From Larix sibirica (Eukaryota; Streptophyta; Pinopsida; Pinales; Pinaceae), in contig NWUY0300009925.1 of the NCBI GenBank assembly GCA_004151065.3, positions 41,400 through 56,402 of the forward strand: a DNA stretch of 15,003 nucleotides, read 5' to 3'. The translations under genes and the position numbers were made by a program. Of this stretch, positions 1-9,648 are shown in pieces. Every line of letters begins with the position of its first letter. Within the stretch, counting starts at the first letter, position 1. The notes beneath the pieces are model-generated. The model was given only the letters and a program-made list of their open reading frames with translations. It did no database searches and was not told the origin of the DNA.

Positions 1-72
1 GACATGGTTTTCCTTCTAAAATGGTATTTGTGTGTATCATTCTTATTTTTCAATTTTTTTGCATAGCATTTT

Positions 73-88
73 AATATATATATATATA
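73..88. repeat. TA dinucleotide microsatellite in the intron
   Basis: About eight TA units directly precede the CpG-rich block. TA tracts are frequent insertion targets, so this may mark the edge of an inserted element. Confidence 0.8.
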
Positions 89-90
89 CT

Positions 91-176
91 CGCGTTTCCC
101 CCGGCGTACCCATTTTGGTGGGGTCACGTTTCTAGACGTTCCCGTTTCCGAAACTCGGAAACGTTTCCACGTTTTG
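91..176. repeat. CpG-rich block of irregular CGTTTCC repeats with a 9-bp hairpin
   Basis: The heptamer CGTTTCC or a close variant recurs at 93, 127, 137, 143, 162 and 170. A perfect inverted repeat (cgtttccga at 143-151, tcggaaacg at 155-163) has a 3-nt loop. CpG is abundant here although rare elsewhere in the window, which suggests recent insertion or protection from methylation-driven decay. It lies inside the intron, immediately after a TA tract. It could be the end of a small transposable element, but no target duplication was found and the family was not recognised. Confidence 0.5.
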
Positions 177-232
177 TGCAACCTTGAAGTAACATCAAAC
201 AACAATTGATGTGGTTTTTGTTGTGTTTGCAG

Positions 233-467
233 TTCATGGAGTACTTGGATATTTTCTACAGCAGGGGCTCTACTGGCAATCCCAGTTGGAATCAAGAGAA
301 AGTCATTGGCACCGCTTGTTTTTCTTGGTACAACAGGTATAATGCTTGACATTTTAATGGGAATAAATGCTTGTGAAAGGGAGTTTGCAGAACGCCAAAA
401 CAAGTTACTAGAGTCTGAAAGTTCTGACAGTCATCTAGGAGATGCAGATGAAAATAAAGTAGAATAG
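233..467 (+). CDS. Terminal exon of a small two-helix membrane protein (partial gene)
   Basis: After the acceptor AG at 231-232, one base completes a split codon. The frame then reads 77 codons to TAG at 465-467. The peptide begins SWSTWIFSTAGALLAIPVGI, continues with a short basic KRKS loop, then a second hydrophobic stretch (LAPLVFLGTTGIMLDILMGI). It ends in a polar, acidic tail (ACEREFAERQ, then a Ser/Asp/Glu-rich end). Two helices with a basic loop and a charged C-terminus suggest a small organelle or endomembrane protein. The composition is clearly coding-like and the Gly/Pro/Arg positions look conserved, but I do not recognise the family and assign no function. Upstream exons lie outside the window. 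The frame has no stop or frameshift, so the gene may be intact. The exact splice site is inferred. Confidence 0.72.
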
Positions 468-655
468 TAATGTTGGCCCGCTGGGATTTGTGAATGCAAT
501 TGGCAATATGTCTGCCTGAATCGAATTGCTGCAATGTCCAAAAAGGGGTTTTCATTACAGACAGAATAGTTTGAAGCTGTTGTGAATAAGGGAGAACATT
601 GTTAAATATTTGACATTGAAGTAAGATGGTTTGAATAAAGGAAAAATGCTATGAG
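468..655 (+). other. Probable 3' UTR with a candidate polyadenylation signal
   Basis: Non-coding sequence follows the stop codon. A canonical AATAAA lies at 634-639 (context ttgaataaag), about 170 bases after the stop, a normal distance for a plant 3' UTR. The cleavage site would fall roughly 10-30 bases later. The end given is approximate. Confidence 0.4.
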
Positions 656-659
656 AAAT

Positions 660-1540
660 TTACAATTGTTGCTTTTCTGCACGAGTGGTAGTGTATTTGT
701 TTGATTGTGGTTGGAACATACTTTGTGATACCATGATGATATCATTTTGTAGTCTTCAAGAATTGCGGTTTGGTTCATAAAACAAAATGTTGCTTGGGAA
801 TGATTGATCAAATAGGATTCAGGGTAAGATATCAGCTGTATTAATTTGTTCCATGCAATTGATAACTTTTGAGTAGGTTCCAAAATTTGAGTTTTAGTAT
901 GAAAGATATATTCTATCCACCTGATGATAGTGTGGACATCTCGCAGTCAGTTGGGACCTCCTAAACTATGATAAAAACTTGGGTGCCTAATAACCATGCA
1001 GTTATGTTTGAGCCCTTAGCTTTGCCAACTCAAAATGAAAAAATAAAATCTCATTTAGTAGACAAGGAGACAACATTTATATATTCCACTGACCTTCCTC
1101 TTGTATGGCGTAAATCCACTGTATCCACAGACACAACTTGTAGAGGTGACTATAGAAATCGCCAAAACACACAATATTCATAATGGTTTTCTCAGTTAGT
1201 AGAATGTGAAGTTCCCATTCTTTTCAAGGTCAAGAGAGATGGATTGTAATTTACTTATAGAATTGAATTTGGCTATTATTCATCTATACATATTCAATCC
1301 ATTTAAATTTTCAAATTAAAAAAAGATTGGTCGAGGATAGTTATGGTGGTTAAAACTTCATTTAGTAATTGCTAATTTCCCTTGGTTGTAGTCCCAAGAG
1401 AGGGGATGTGATGCATAGGAGGAATGATTCCCCTTGCAAATCAGATTTTGGCAAGAAGAATCTCTAAGCCACACTATTATCGGTGCAAGACATCTAGAAC
1501 AATTACACAATTGATTTCTTCATATATCACCAAACAACAT
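660..1540. other. Intergenic stretch with no recognisable gene
   Basis: AT-rich DNA with frequent stops in all frames. The longest open frame (968-1183, +, 71 codons) has an unstructured composition and no recognisable motif. No microsatellite, splice-like exon or transposon terminus could be supported. Confidence 0.5.
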
Positions 1541-2750
1541 TAAACTACATAGCAATGATTGTTAGCTTTTGGGTTATGTTGAAAGTATTTACACCATGTT
1601 TGGGGGTGCTTCATGAGATGTGGGGTGCATGGTGTGTAGATGACCCTTGGTTGTACCATGATGGACATACACACTGGAGATGGTCTATGATGGATTTGCA
1701 CATTGGAGATAGCTTGCTCAGTGGTTGCTTGACCTTCACTGGGTGCTTGCTTGGCATTCTTCCCTAGGGCATTAGAGTTCTCTTTACAACTTGGTGAACC
1801 TCCTTCATTGTGACCACATGGAGAGGTTCACTTTCTTGGAGAACACCCTACTTAGGAGTGTTGTGTATCTTGGAGGAGGGCATAAGGCCTTAGGCAGCAT
1901 GGGGTAGCTTGGATTCCTGGATGGAGGCTTGGTATTAGCTTAGGGACACTTGCATTGCAATAGTGTTCATACAAAAAGTAGACCCAGTGAAGTACATGGT
2001 TTAGGACGAGCGATGGAGAGTCCATGTGGGCTTGTGATGGAGGGGCGTGGACACATCTTGTGTAGCCACATCATTTTGGAGCCCTTATTGTGTACAACAT
2101 CATCTTGGATCATGACTGTATACCATTGGAGTGGAGTATTTCACTTGTGTAGTCCTACAAGTGTTTGTTGTAGGTTGCTTGTAAGGGCCTTGAGTCCACA
2201 TTATATCGCTGGCTTCCCCTATTCCCATACATAGAGGAGGGAGAGAGTCCTCATTGATATCATTATCACACTCTTTTCTTTGTACTTAGTTTGTTGGAGG
2301 AAGTTACTAGGGTTCATGAGGAAACTATAGGAGTTATGAAGTCTAGAGAGGATGTCTTGGCTTGGAGCTTGATCCTTTTGGGATACTAGGGATTACTTGT
2401 GTGAATAAGATGTTGATGATTCTCTCTTACCTCTTCTTTGGTACTCTCTCTCTCTCTCTCTTGGAGTCGTTAGGGTTCCATGACCTACTTGGAGCATTTT
2501 GAATTCTAGAGTTAGAGTGTCATTCCTTGGAGGTTTGAGATTAAGATTTTGTGATGAAACCCTAGGGTGTGTTTAGTGAAGAAGAAGAAAAAAAGGACAC
2601 CTTATCTTGGAGGACTTGTTTGAGTGATTCATGCATATTGGAGCTCCTTGGTTGAGCTAGAGTTCTCTTTGTTTTCCTTAGGTAGGCTTTTGGGGAGCTA
2701 GTGGATTGTACTAGCCTTGTGATAAGGCTATGGTATGTAAAACAACAACT
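1541..2750. other. Less AT-rich non-coding stretch, possibly an old retrotransposon leader or LTR
   Basis: This segment is richer in G and T than its surroundings and has recurring short phrases (tggagg, cttgga, gttggag). It carries a (CT)9 tract and a telobox-like aaaccctag at 2557-2565. Open frames at 1555-1767 and 1950-2234 on the + strand lack domains and are rich in His, Cys and Trp, as expected from chance frames in GT-rich DNA. The texture resembles plant LTR or leader DNA, but no paired termini, primer-binding site or target duplication were found, so this is only a suggestion. Confidence 0.3.
2444..2461. repeat. (CT)9 microsatellite
   Basis: Nine uninterrupted CT units. CT tracts are common in plant promoters and leaders, but no gene start is visible nearby. 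Confidence 0.85.
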
Positions 2751-3830
2751 TATGCATATTAATCAAGTTGAGTTGTCCGCAAATTGTGTAAATTGCAGAT
2801 TTGATTTTTAGCCATCTATGGTCTTCATGATTTGTAATTTACAACTTTATATCTTTTGTTGATTTAACACAAGGGCAATTTTTTGGAGTGATTTTACTGC
2901 TTTAAAAGTGAGTTTTTACATCTAGTTTATGCATGATGAGATTGACCTAGAGGGTAGGAACTTTCATAGACACTTTAGTATATTTTCTCCTTGGATTGCT
3001 TAGAAGATTTGGTTGTAAATGATTGGAATATTGTTCACTTTTCGCTTCTGTTTTGTTCTAAATTTCATAATAGCTCCAAGGCTGAAAATTCACAAGGTTA
3101 AGATCTGGGAAACCTCTAGTCAAAGAGNACAAAATGATTACAAAAGTAGGCTGAAGGGAATTTTTATCATAATCATGAGGGAAAAAACCCCAAACATCCA
3201 AAAACCTAGCCTTAGGAGATGAACTGTAAAAAGGTTTGTAGGCCACGAGGTGGTTATTTGAGGTGTCAACTTCTAGGGGACATAACTTTTGGATATGATA
3301 TTTTTTTAGGGAATCTGGTAGATCATTGTAAAGGTATATCCAAGAAGAAAACAATTTGGATGTCTAGATGAAATGTCCCTTAAATACCAAACAATTGTTT
3401 TTCTGTTTTATATATAAAGACTATAATTGTTTCCATTCTAGATAAGATTGTTATCCTATACACAATATAGAAAGAAACTCGAATGCTCTATGTCTTTTGT
3501 TTTGAACATAGTATTTATTTATAGGGATCCTTCCACTTGATAAGCTAGGAGAGAATCTAAGCTTGACATGGCGAACATTGTTTACTTAGCTTGATATATA
3601 ACTCTCTTTTCTACTACATTCATGCAGCTTATACTTCATGCTAGTACTTACATTACAGATACGTATTCAGTATTTCATTTCAATGTAATTATACGCTTTT
3701 TTATTATATATGATTCCTTTAATATGAACTCTTTAAGTGTTCCGATTCCTTAGTTAAATCTTTCCTTAAGCTTACAATACCAACTTAATTAATCTTCTCA
3801 CTCTTATTGTCTTTGGTTGCAGGTCTAAAA
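2751..3830. other. Non-coding stretch with one ambiguous base
   Basis: AT-rich DNA containing an N at 3128. Overlapping open frames at 3019-3222 (+) and 3058-3354 (-) both cross the N and show no domain. No repeat termini or exons could be supported. Confidence 0.45.
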
Positions 3831-4778
3831 GGTAATAGTAGTGCTCCAAGGAGGAACATCCTTGGGAGGGCTTGATTCACGCCACCAACCCTTATTTGCA
3901 AACTTTATTAATGCATGGGTTCAAACCTTACGCACATAGGTTCGGCTCCAAAGTGTTACTATATTATATGGGTATAATGTACGTGGATATTGTATGGTGT
4001 TTATCCACTTTTTGTTAATTTGTATATTGGACTAACGTGCGTTATTACATGTACTCAGTATTGTGAAAAGCCACCAACCAAACGTTTCCATGTTGGTTAA
4101 TATTGTCAGTGCAATTAATAGTTACTTGGAAAAGGGCTCGAGAGCTATGTTAAGCAATGTCCATAGGGTTTTTACATTCATTTGTAACTTTTCTTCGATG
4201 TGCAAGAGCTCTACTCGAGCTTATTTGGCCCTTTGTCCTGAGTAACCCCTAGCCATTACCAAGCTACCGAAGTGGCATGTACCTCACTTATGAACTCAAA
4301 AATTTGGACTTGTAATTTAGTTGATTTTCTATCCTATGAAGGGCTTGTTTGTTGTTTAACTTGAAGCACGATTTTCTTCAACAATCATAGGTAGGACGTT
4401 GTTGTATACTCAAAATATTAATCTTATTATTATTATTTAGCCAGTTATTGTTTCTTCATCATTTAAATTATGGTCACATGTAATGCAGGTGTTTAAACGA
4501 CTTCCAAGTCTGGGTTCGAACTTTGGGCTCTCCCTCATGGATTTCCTGATAAGCGATTTTCCTCTGCTTGGTTTAGGTTCCCTCTAGGTTTATTGGGTTG
4601 ACCCTCGGCGTATTGTGGGGAATTCATGTGTTTTTTGTTACTACTATCTCACAATTTACCACGGTGAATATTATGTCTTTGTAACATTCCTCTTTTCAAT
4701 AAGGTTTTTGTCTTAGTTATCCCCTCCCCAACACTTAGGCCATTAATTAAAATCCTTGTAGGTGCTATGGCCCTTAGG
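3831..4778. other. Non-coding stretch with an isolated tRNA box-B-like word
   Basis: Moderately mixed composition. A word matching the polymerase III box B core (ggttcgaac) occurs at 4513-4521 and a weaker one (ggttcaaac) near 3909. No box A is found at the proper distance for either, so no SINE or tRNA is called. The open frame at 4063-4245 (+, 60 codons) has no recognisable domain. Confidence 0.4.
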
Positions 4779-4791
4779 TTTTTTTTTTTTT
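4779..4791. repeat. T13 homopolymer
   Basis: A run of 13 T that could be the complement of an old poly(A) tail of a minus-strand retroposon. No flanking target duplication was seen, so the origin is undecided. Confidence 0.6.
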
Positions 4792-5607
4792 AATATTCCA
4801 TTTTTTGGATTATACAATGTATATTGAGAATTATTTAACTTTGTTATTACAGTACTAAATCTCTTTTCGAGCAGTGGTTGTGTTTTGCACACGAAACATG
4901 TATTTTTTAACAGGAATATGTGAATAAAATTTAGACTTCCTTGTTTAATCTTTTCCCAATTTTTAATGTAATAGTTCTATTTACTTTGTACCCAAGCCCA
5001 TACAAGACATGGTTTGTTTGCTCCACTGTATACCTAATTTTACTATGGATAAATTGTGTGATTGTTATTAAGAAGGAGAATTGTTTCAAGTCTTTTGTGT
5101 GAGAAAAAGAAATGTATCTCATGTGTTTTGTTTGATGCCATCCTTAGTCTGCAACGAAGTTGCTTGTTTCATCCCTATTTTTTCTACCAAAAAATGAAGA
5201 TGGTATCCCATCTTTGATAATTCCTTGTTCGTATTAGATACGGTAGTTTTGATTATTTANNTAATTTTTGTTTTGCATTAAGTACGAGATAATATAAATT
5301 TCTACATGGAAATAATTTTTTATACACTAATATAACTGCAGTTAGAAACCATAACACCAACATCAATGCTCACATAATTTAATGAAGGGCTTTAAGTGGA
5401 AACCCATAAGAGAAAAATCTTTGTCCATGCATTGTTCTCTCTTAATTATTTTTTGGAGGGCTTGGGCCCCTTCTTCCTCTTACTTTTATTACATTACAAA
5501 CATTTCATTAGATTATAGATTTGGCTAGGCTATAAGATCAAAGGCCATGGTAGCCTTTCTCTGGTTATTCCTCTGATTGGAGTTACCACTGTTGTCTCTA
5601 ATGCTAG
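4792..5607. other. AT-rich non-coding stretch with two ambiguous bases
   Basis: No gene, RNA or repeat terminus could be supported. Two Ns lie at 5260-5261. A minus-strand open frame at 4931-5122 (63 codons) is AT-driven and shows no motif. Confidence 0.45.
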
Positions 5608-5799
5608 CTATATATATCTTCCCAAAGCTGTAACTACCTTTTGAACCACCTTTTCTATTAGTTTCCCCTTGTAATAGTCATTGATTAACTTTGTAACTGT
5701 TTTCATATCATCATTGTGCCACGCTACTACTTGCCACCTTGATCTTCCCTTCGATGTGTGTTTATGCATTTTGTCTTCCATGTTGACCCTAACCTTTAC
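5608..5799 (-). pseudogene. Short protein-like open frame, possible gene remnant of unknown family
   Basis: On the minus strand an open stretch of 63 codons runs from just after a TGA (5800-5802) to TAG at 5608-5610. The internal ATG at 5779-5781 gives 57 residues. The composition is protein-like rather than AT-random: a basic region (KGRSRW), a QVVAWHNDDMKTV segment, then a plausible amphipathic helix (KLINDYYKGKLIEKVVQKVV). Beyond the TAG the same frame stays open for about 25 more codons (5533-5607), which fits a decayed exon with a nonsense mutation. Upstream of the TGA the frame also continues for a few codons. I do not recognise the family. The piece is short, so a chance open frame cannot be excluded. 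Confidence 0.35.
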
Positions 5800-5946
5800 T
5801 CATGTGGTCCATACAAATGAAATTGGTGAATCTCAGCAAGGAAATCCTTTGATTGCACTACCCTCGCTTCTAGTAGTGTGCCAACATCATATAAAGGAAA
5901 TGAAAGGGATATTTTCAAATTGTTGGTGATGCCATTGTGTTAGGGT

Positions 5947-5951
5947 GGCTT
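5947..5951. repeat. Left target-site duplication of the solo LTR (GGCTT)
   Basis: Five bases directly before the LTR start. They match the five bases after the LTR end (7199-7203, GGCTA) at four of five positions, as expected for an old 5-bp duplication made by an LTR-retrotransposon integrase. Confidence 0.45.
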
Positions 5952-5968
5952 TGTTGAACACAGTATGA

Positions 5969-6000
5969 ACACTGAGGGGGGGGGGGGGGTGAATCAGTGT
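5969..6000. repeat. G14 homopolymer framed by a 7-bp inverted repeat
   Basis: A run of 14 G (5976-5989) sits between acactga (5969-5975) and its exact reverse complement tcagtgt (5994-6000). It lies 17 bases inside the probable LTR start. The arms can pair around a G-rich loop, and the G run could alternatively form a quadruplex. Exact G count may be affected by sequencing error. Confidence 0.75.
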
Positions 6001-6231
6001 GCTAGCATACCACTTTTTCTTTTCAATTTATCAAGAAACTGTAAACATTCATTCAACACTCAATGTAATATATAAACAGATAGTACACATAGACACAAGA
6101 TATGTATGTAAAGAAATTTTGTAGTATATTGATAGTATCAATGATTTACATCAATTTTGTAATCATCAGCCACAATTTGTGGTATTCTTGATTGTCTTCT
6201 ATGTCACCTGCATATGAGCAACGATTGCCCT

Positions 6232-6460
6232 AATGCTTTTTCTATTACCCACGGACTATGGTGGATCCATAGCTTTCTTTCTGCACCCACTAGCAATGGC
6301 TGTACCAAAGATTTTTTTCTGCACCCACAAATCTCTACACCCACAAGCACTGGCTGCCCCAGTGCTTTATTTCTGCACCCACGAACCTGGCTGCCCCAAT
6401 GCTTTATTTCTGCACCCACAAGCACTGGCTCCCCCGATGCTTTATTTTTGCACCCACAAT
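6232..6460. repeat. 38-bp minisatellite (about five units) inside the LTR
   Basis: The decamer ctgcacccac or a one-base variant recurs at 6281, 6319, 6335, 6373, 6410 and 6448. Spacings are 38, 16, 38, 37 and 38, so the array has one shortened unit. Between decamers the unit reads roughly aagcactggctgccccagtg then ctttattt. A more diverged unit may lie at 6232-6280. Open frames on both strands here (6204-6425 -, 6214-6507 + and 6233-6658 +) are products of the repeat and are not called as genes. Confidence 0.82.
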
Positions 6461-7198
6461 CAATCTGTCAATATGATGTCTTGTCTGCAAGAGTTAAAAC
6501 CCAATAATATTTTTTGGCTTCTTTTCTCTCCTTTGATCAATAAGATGTTGATCTCTTCACTTGTTGTACCTTCGCTTCCTGCTTTTCCCAAAATTATTCC
6601 ATCTCGTCTATTTCTCAATTCTTCGTTGTTGTACCTTAGCTTTTATTCCCCCGATTAGTTCACTGTCTCCTATCTATTCCATTTCTCACTACCTTCCCCA
6701 CAAATGTTGTGCGACTCTTTTTATTTATACATATCTACTTATGTTATTTTTCATATTATCGTCGACATTCACATTTAATAAATAATTTTTCTTTTTATAA
6801 ATCATATGGAGCTGACTAATTATTATGTTTCATATTTTATGAAACATTTTATTTATCTCGTCAATTTGCTTGTAAGGTCGACATGTCATTTTCGTTTCAT
6901 TTGACAAGATCCTTAGGTATGTCTTTCACAGTTCTGCTTCAATGTTTGATTCTTTATATGGATTGTATTGCCTCCAGATTTGGTTTCATGACTTGTCATG
7001 CTTTTGATCCATATTTACCTTTCAAGCTTTGATCCATGTTCAGAGTTCTTTTGACTGACACCCTTTTCAGCTTCTTCAAGCAATCCTTCAAATGATAACA
7101 AGATCAACAATTCAAGCATACCTATTTACCTTTGTCATTATTGAGCATCAATGACAGTGATCATCATGCTTTGACATCAATGACAACTTCTTCCAACA

Positions 7199-7203
7199 GG
7201 CTA
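7199..7203. repeat. Right target-site duplication of the solo LTR (GGCTA)
   Basis: Five bases directly after the CA end of the LTR. They pair with GGCTT at 5947-5951, with one mismatch. Confidence 0.45.
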
Positions 7204-7776
7204 CAGGCTTTGTTGTTGAAAATCACATGCCATCCTTATGGTGGTCTTAATGTTCTAAAGGGAAGACAAATTCCATGAAAGTTCTACAGTCCCTCTAGTG
7301 GCTTCAACTATAGAGATGAATGTAGACAATGTTGATATCCATGAATCTTTGCATTTCTTTTGGCAGACACAACATTCTGAAAGGGAAAAGCAATGATTCA
7401 ATTTGATTGTATCACTGAAGGCACATGACTTTGAGGGATTGAAAGAGACCGCACTTATGTAGGAAAAATAAGTTGTCGAACAAACTGATCTTTGAGGGGC
7501 CGTAAACTTGTGGTAGAGCTGACCTAAATGGTGTTTCAATGATCTTTGACGGCCGGGGAAGCTACTGCGATGAAACTTGAGTTGGTCTTTGCTTCATGGG
7601 TATTAGATTCATAGCCATTGGTTCTCTTGAAATCGTAAAGGATGCATGCTTTTGGCCCAACCAGTTGTCGAAGGACTTCTCATTCTTCCGTAATTGGTCT
7701 AGGAAAATATCAAATAATCTAAATGTGTTAAGAATTGGCCCTTTTTCTGCCTCTCAAAATAACAAGAGGAGAAATT
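7204..7776. other. Non-coding stretch right of the solo LTR
   Basis: Mixed composition. Open frames at 7255-7539 (-) and 7596-7778 (+) have no recognisable domain. If the LTR is an insertion, this DNA was once contiguous with the sequence left of 5952, which includes the 5608-5799 remnant, but no continuing frame could be traced across the junction. Confidence 0.4.
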
Positions 7777-8253
7777 GATAGTTTTGGCCTGAAATATGTT
7801 GGATTGATGTGATCGTAGATATTAGATGTTACATCACACATTTTGGTTGCAAAGGGATGTTTGAGGGTGCTGAATCCATTTTTTGCATTAACAAAACAAT
7901 TTTATCCACCCAAAATTGCAATTTTAGCAAAGATTGCCTAACCAGAATAAGGAAAAGGTGAAAAATATAGAACATTTAGCCTTCTTCGTAAAATATTGTT
8001 ATATAAATTTTTAGGGCTTGAAAGCCGACAAGGATAATTTTGGATTGGTAGAATCACAAAGATTGGAGATTACCATCTTACATTTCAATTGTAGTAGGGG
8101 CATTTGAGGGTGTTGAATCCATTTTTGGAATTAAAACAATTTCATCCACCCAATATTGTAATTTGAGCAAAGATTGTTTGATTGTATTTTAAAAAAGATT
8201 GAAAATGTAGAACATTTAGCCTTCTTCCTAAAATATAGTCTTGTGAATTTTTT
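7777..8253. repeat. Two-copy tandem duplication, period about 240 bp
   Basis: Copy 1 (about 7777-8012) and copy 2 (about 8033-8253) share the same order of blocks: gata.ttttgg, ttggattg, tttgagggtg.tgaatcca, atccaccca, agcaaagattg, and agaacatttagccttcttc. The last block falls at 7970 and 8210, exactly 240 bp apart. Copies differ by many substitutions and small indels, so the duplication is old. No coding frame is conserved between them. Boundaries are approximate. Confidence 0.85.
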
Positions 8254-8255
8254 AC

Positions 8256-9480
8256 TAAAATACATATATTTATCAAATACATTTCAAATATTTTTAAATA
8301 TGTATTTAATTCCTAATTAATGTAAAAATAATCCAATATCATTAACTATATAAAATAATCTAATATCATATTATTATATAAAAATCAATTATAAATATGT
8401 AACAAACATATTCTTTATACATGTTAAAACAATATCATCCCACATTAAAAGTATAAAAAGTAAGTACATGAGATGATTTGAACTTTGAATTAATTAAACA
8501 CTAACTTCATCAAACACTATTTTTAGAACCTGAAAAATTAATGAAATGTTTTAAAAGATTTTCTAAGAATTTTCACAAAAATTATAATATGTTTATATGC
8601 ATAAGATGTGAACGTGTTTACAACTTTTCTATGGTGCATACAATGCAATGAGATGTCAACACCAAATACTTATTTATAAACTTTGAAATAATGGTGAACG
8701 CAATGCAATATGAACGCCAAATACTTATTAATAAAATATCAAGTATTTTGTAAGTCGAATTAAAATAATCCATTTATACTATTAAATTTTTTTAAATTAT
8801 CAAATATAAACACGTGTTAACAATTGTTCAATTTTGGTGCATGCAACAAACTATGAACACCAAACACTAATTTATAAATATTAAAATATATCTTATAAAT
8901 TTAATTACAATAATCCATTATATTACAATTATCAAATTTTTTGTAAGTCAATTTAAAATAATCTATTTATACTAGTAAAAATTTCTAAATTATCAAATAT
9001 AAATGTGTATTAAAAATATAAATGTGTGTTAACAATTGATCACTTTGTGTGCTTGCAACAAAGTAGTATGAACACCAAACACTTATTTATAAACAGTAAA
9101 ATATATCTTATAAATTGAATTAGAATAATCCATTTCTATTACAATAATTTCTAAATGATCAAATATTTTCAAATATTTTTTTTAAATGCAGGAAAACATG
9201 AACACCAAACATTAATTTATAAATAATCTAATCTATTTTATAATTTAAATTATAATAATTTATTTATAGTACTATAATCTCTAAATTGTAAATGATTAAA
9301 TATTTTTTGTAAATTGAATAATAATAATAATTTATTTACAATACAAAAAATTCCTATAATCAATTGTATTTCTTTACATATAATAATTTGTATACATAAT
9401 TTAAATATATCTTATTATCCATAAAAATATATAGTTTTAAAGATATTTGTATTATCAAATACTTTATGTCTCACTATTAA
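8256..9480. repeat. Very AT-rich region with a recurring tgaacaccaaacact motif
   Basis: The motif tgaacaccaaacacttattt plus ataaa recurs in degenerate form at 8654, 8711, 8854, 9069 and 9199. Neighbouring blocks are also shared (caatgcaa or gcaacaaa before the motif; ataatccattta and aaattatcaaatat after it). Spacings (57, 143, 215, 130) are irregular, so this is a degraded tandem or nested repeat rather than a clean satellite. There is no coding potential. Such AT-rich DNA could act as a matrix-attachment region, but nothing here proves it. Confidence 0.6.
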
Positions 9481-9648
9481 GGATTGAGATACAATTTTTG
9501 ATAGGATTATAAGTTTGTCGAAAAATTGGAAATAACATAATGACATGCCCAAATGGATTAAATCTGGCGGAGTAAAACCCAATGAGATAAAAAATTGACA
9601 AAAGTGAAACTTGGTGATTCCAAACACCACTAGGTGACACCAAAGGAA

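Larger units (their letters stand above)
1..232 (+). other. 3' part of an intron upstream of the terminal exon
   Basis: This is the end of an intron whose 5' splice site lies outside the window. The acceptor is a typical plant site: a T/G-rich stretch (ttgtgtttgcag) ending in AG at 231-232, directly followed by a long protein-like open frame. The intron carries a TA microsatellite at about 73-88 and then a CpG-rich block at 91-176 that contrasts with the AT-rich surroundings. The reading frame is interrupted after the second base of a codon, because one exon base (233) completes the split codon. The splice is inferred from sequence only; no cDNA evidence is available here. Confidence 0.65.
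5952..7198. mobile_element. Probable solo LTR of an LTR retrotransposon (~1.25 kb)
   Basis: The segment begins TGTTGAACAC and ends TCTTCCAACA, giving the TG...CA ends and a 5-bp terminal inverted repeat (TGTTG/CAACA) typical of LTRs. It is flanked by GGCTT and GGCTA, a target duplication with one mismatch. No gag or pol coding sequence and no second LTR lie nearby, so it is read as a solo LTR left by recombination between two LTRs. Inside, in order: a poly-G tract with inverted repeat near the left end, a 38-bp minisatellite at 6232-6460, and a candidate poly(A) signal AATAAA at 6777-6782. The superfamily (Copia or Gypsy) and transcription direction cannot be decided from the LTR alone. Confidence 0.52.

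Noticed and set aside
71-555. Minus-strand open frames of 110 and 87 codons opposite the terminal exon
   Set aside because: They are antisense to a coding-like exon with a good splice acceptor and themselves lack protein features.
1541-2750. Possible LTR or retrotransposon leader
   Set aside because: Composition is suggestive, but no TG...CA ends, target duplication or primer-binding site could be matched.
3058-3354. Minus-strand open frame of 98 codons
   Set aside because: It crosses an ambiguous base, contains no recognisable motif and has no splice or promoter support.
6204-6658. Overlapping open frames on both strands (up to 141 codons)
   Set aside because: They coincide with the 38-bp minisatellite; the peptides are repeats of the DNA unit read in rotating frames and have no domain.
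8654-9225. CRISPR-like array of repeated motifs
   Set aside because: Repeats are degenerate, spacing is irregular (57 to 215), and the window is plant-like nuclear DNA without cas genes.
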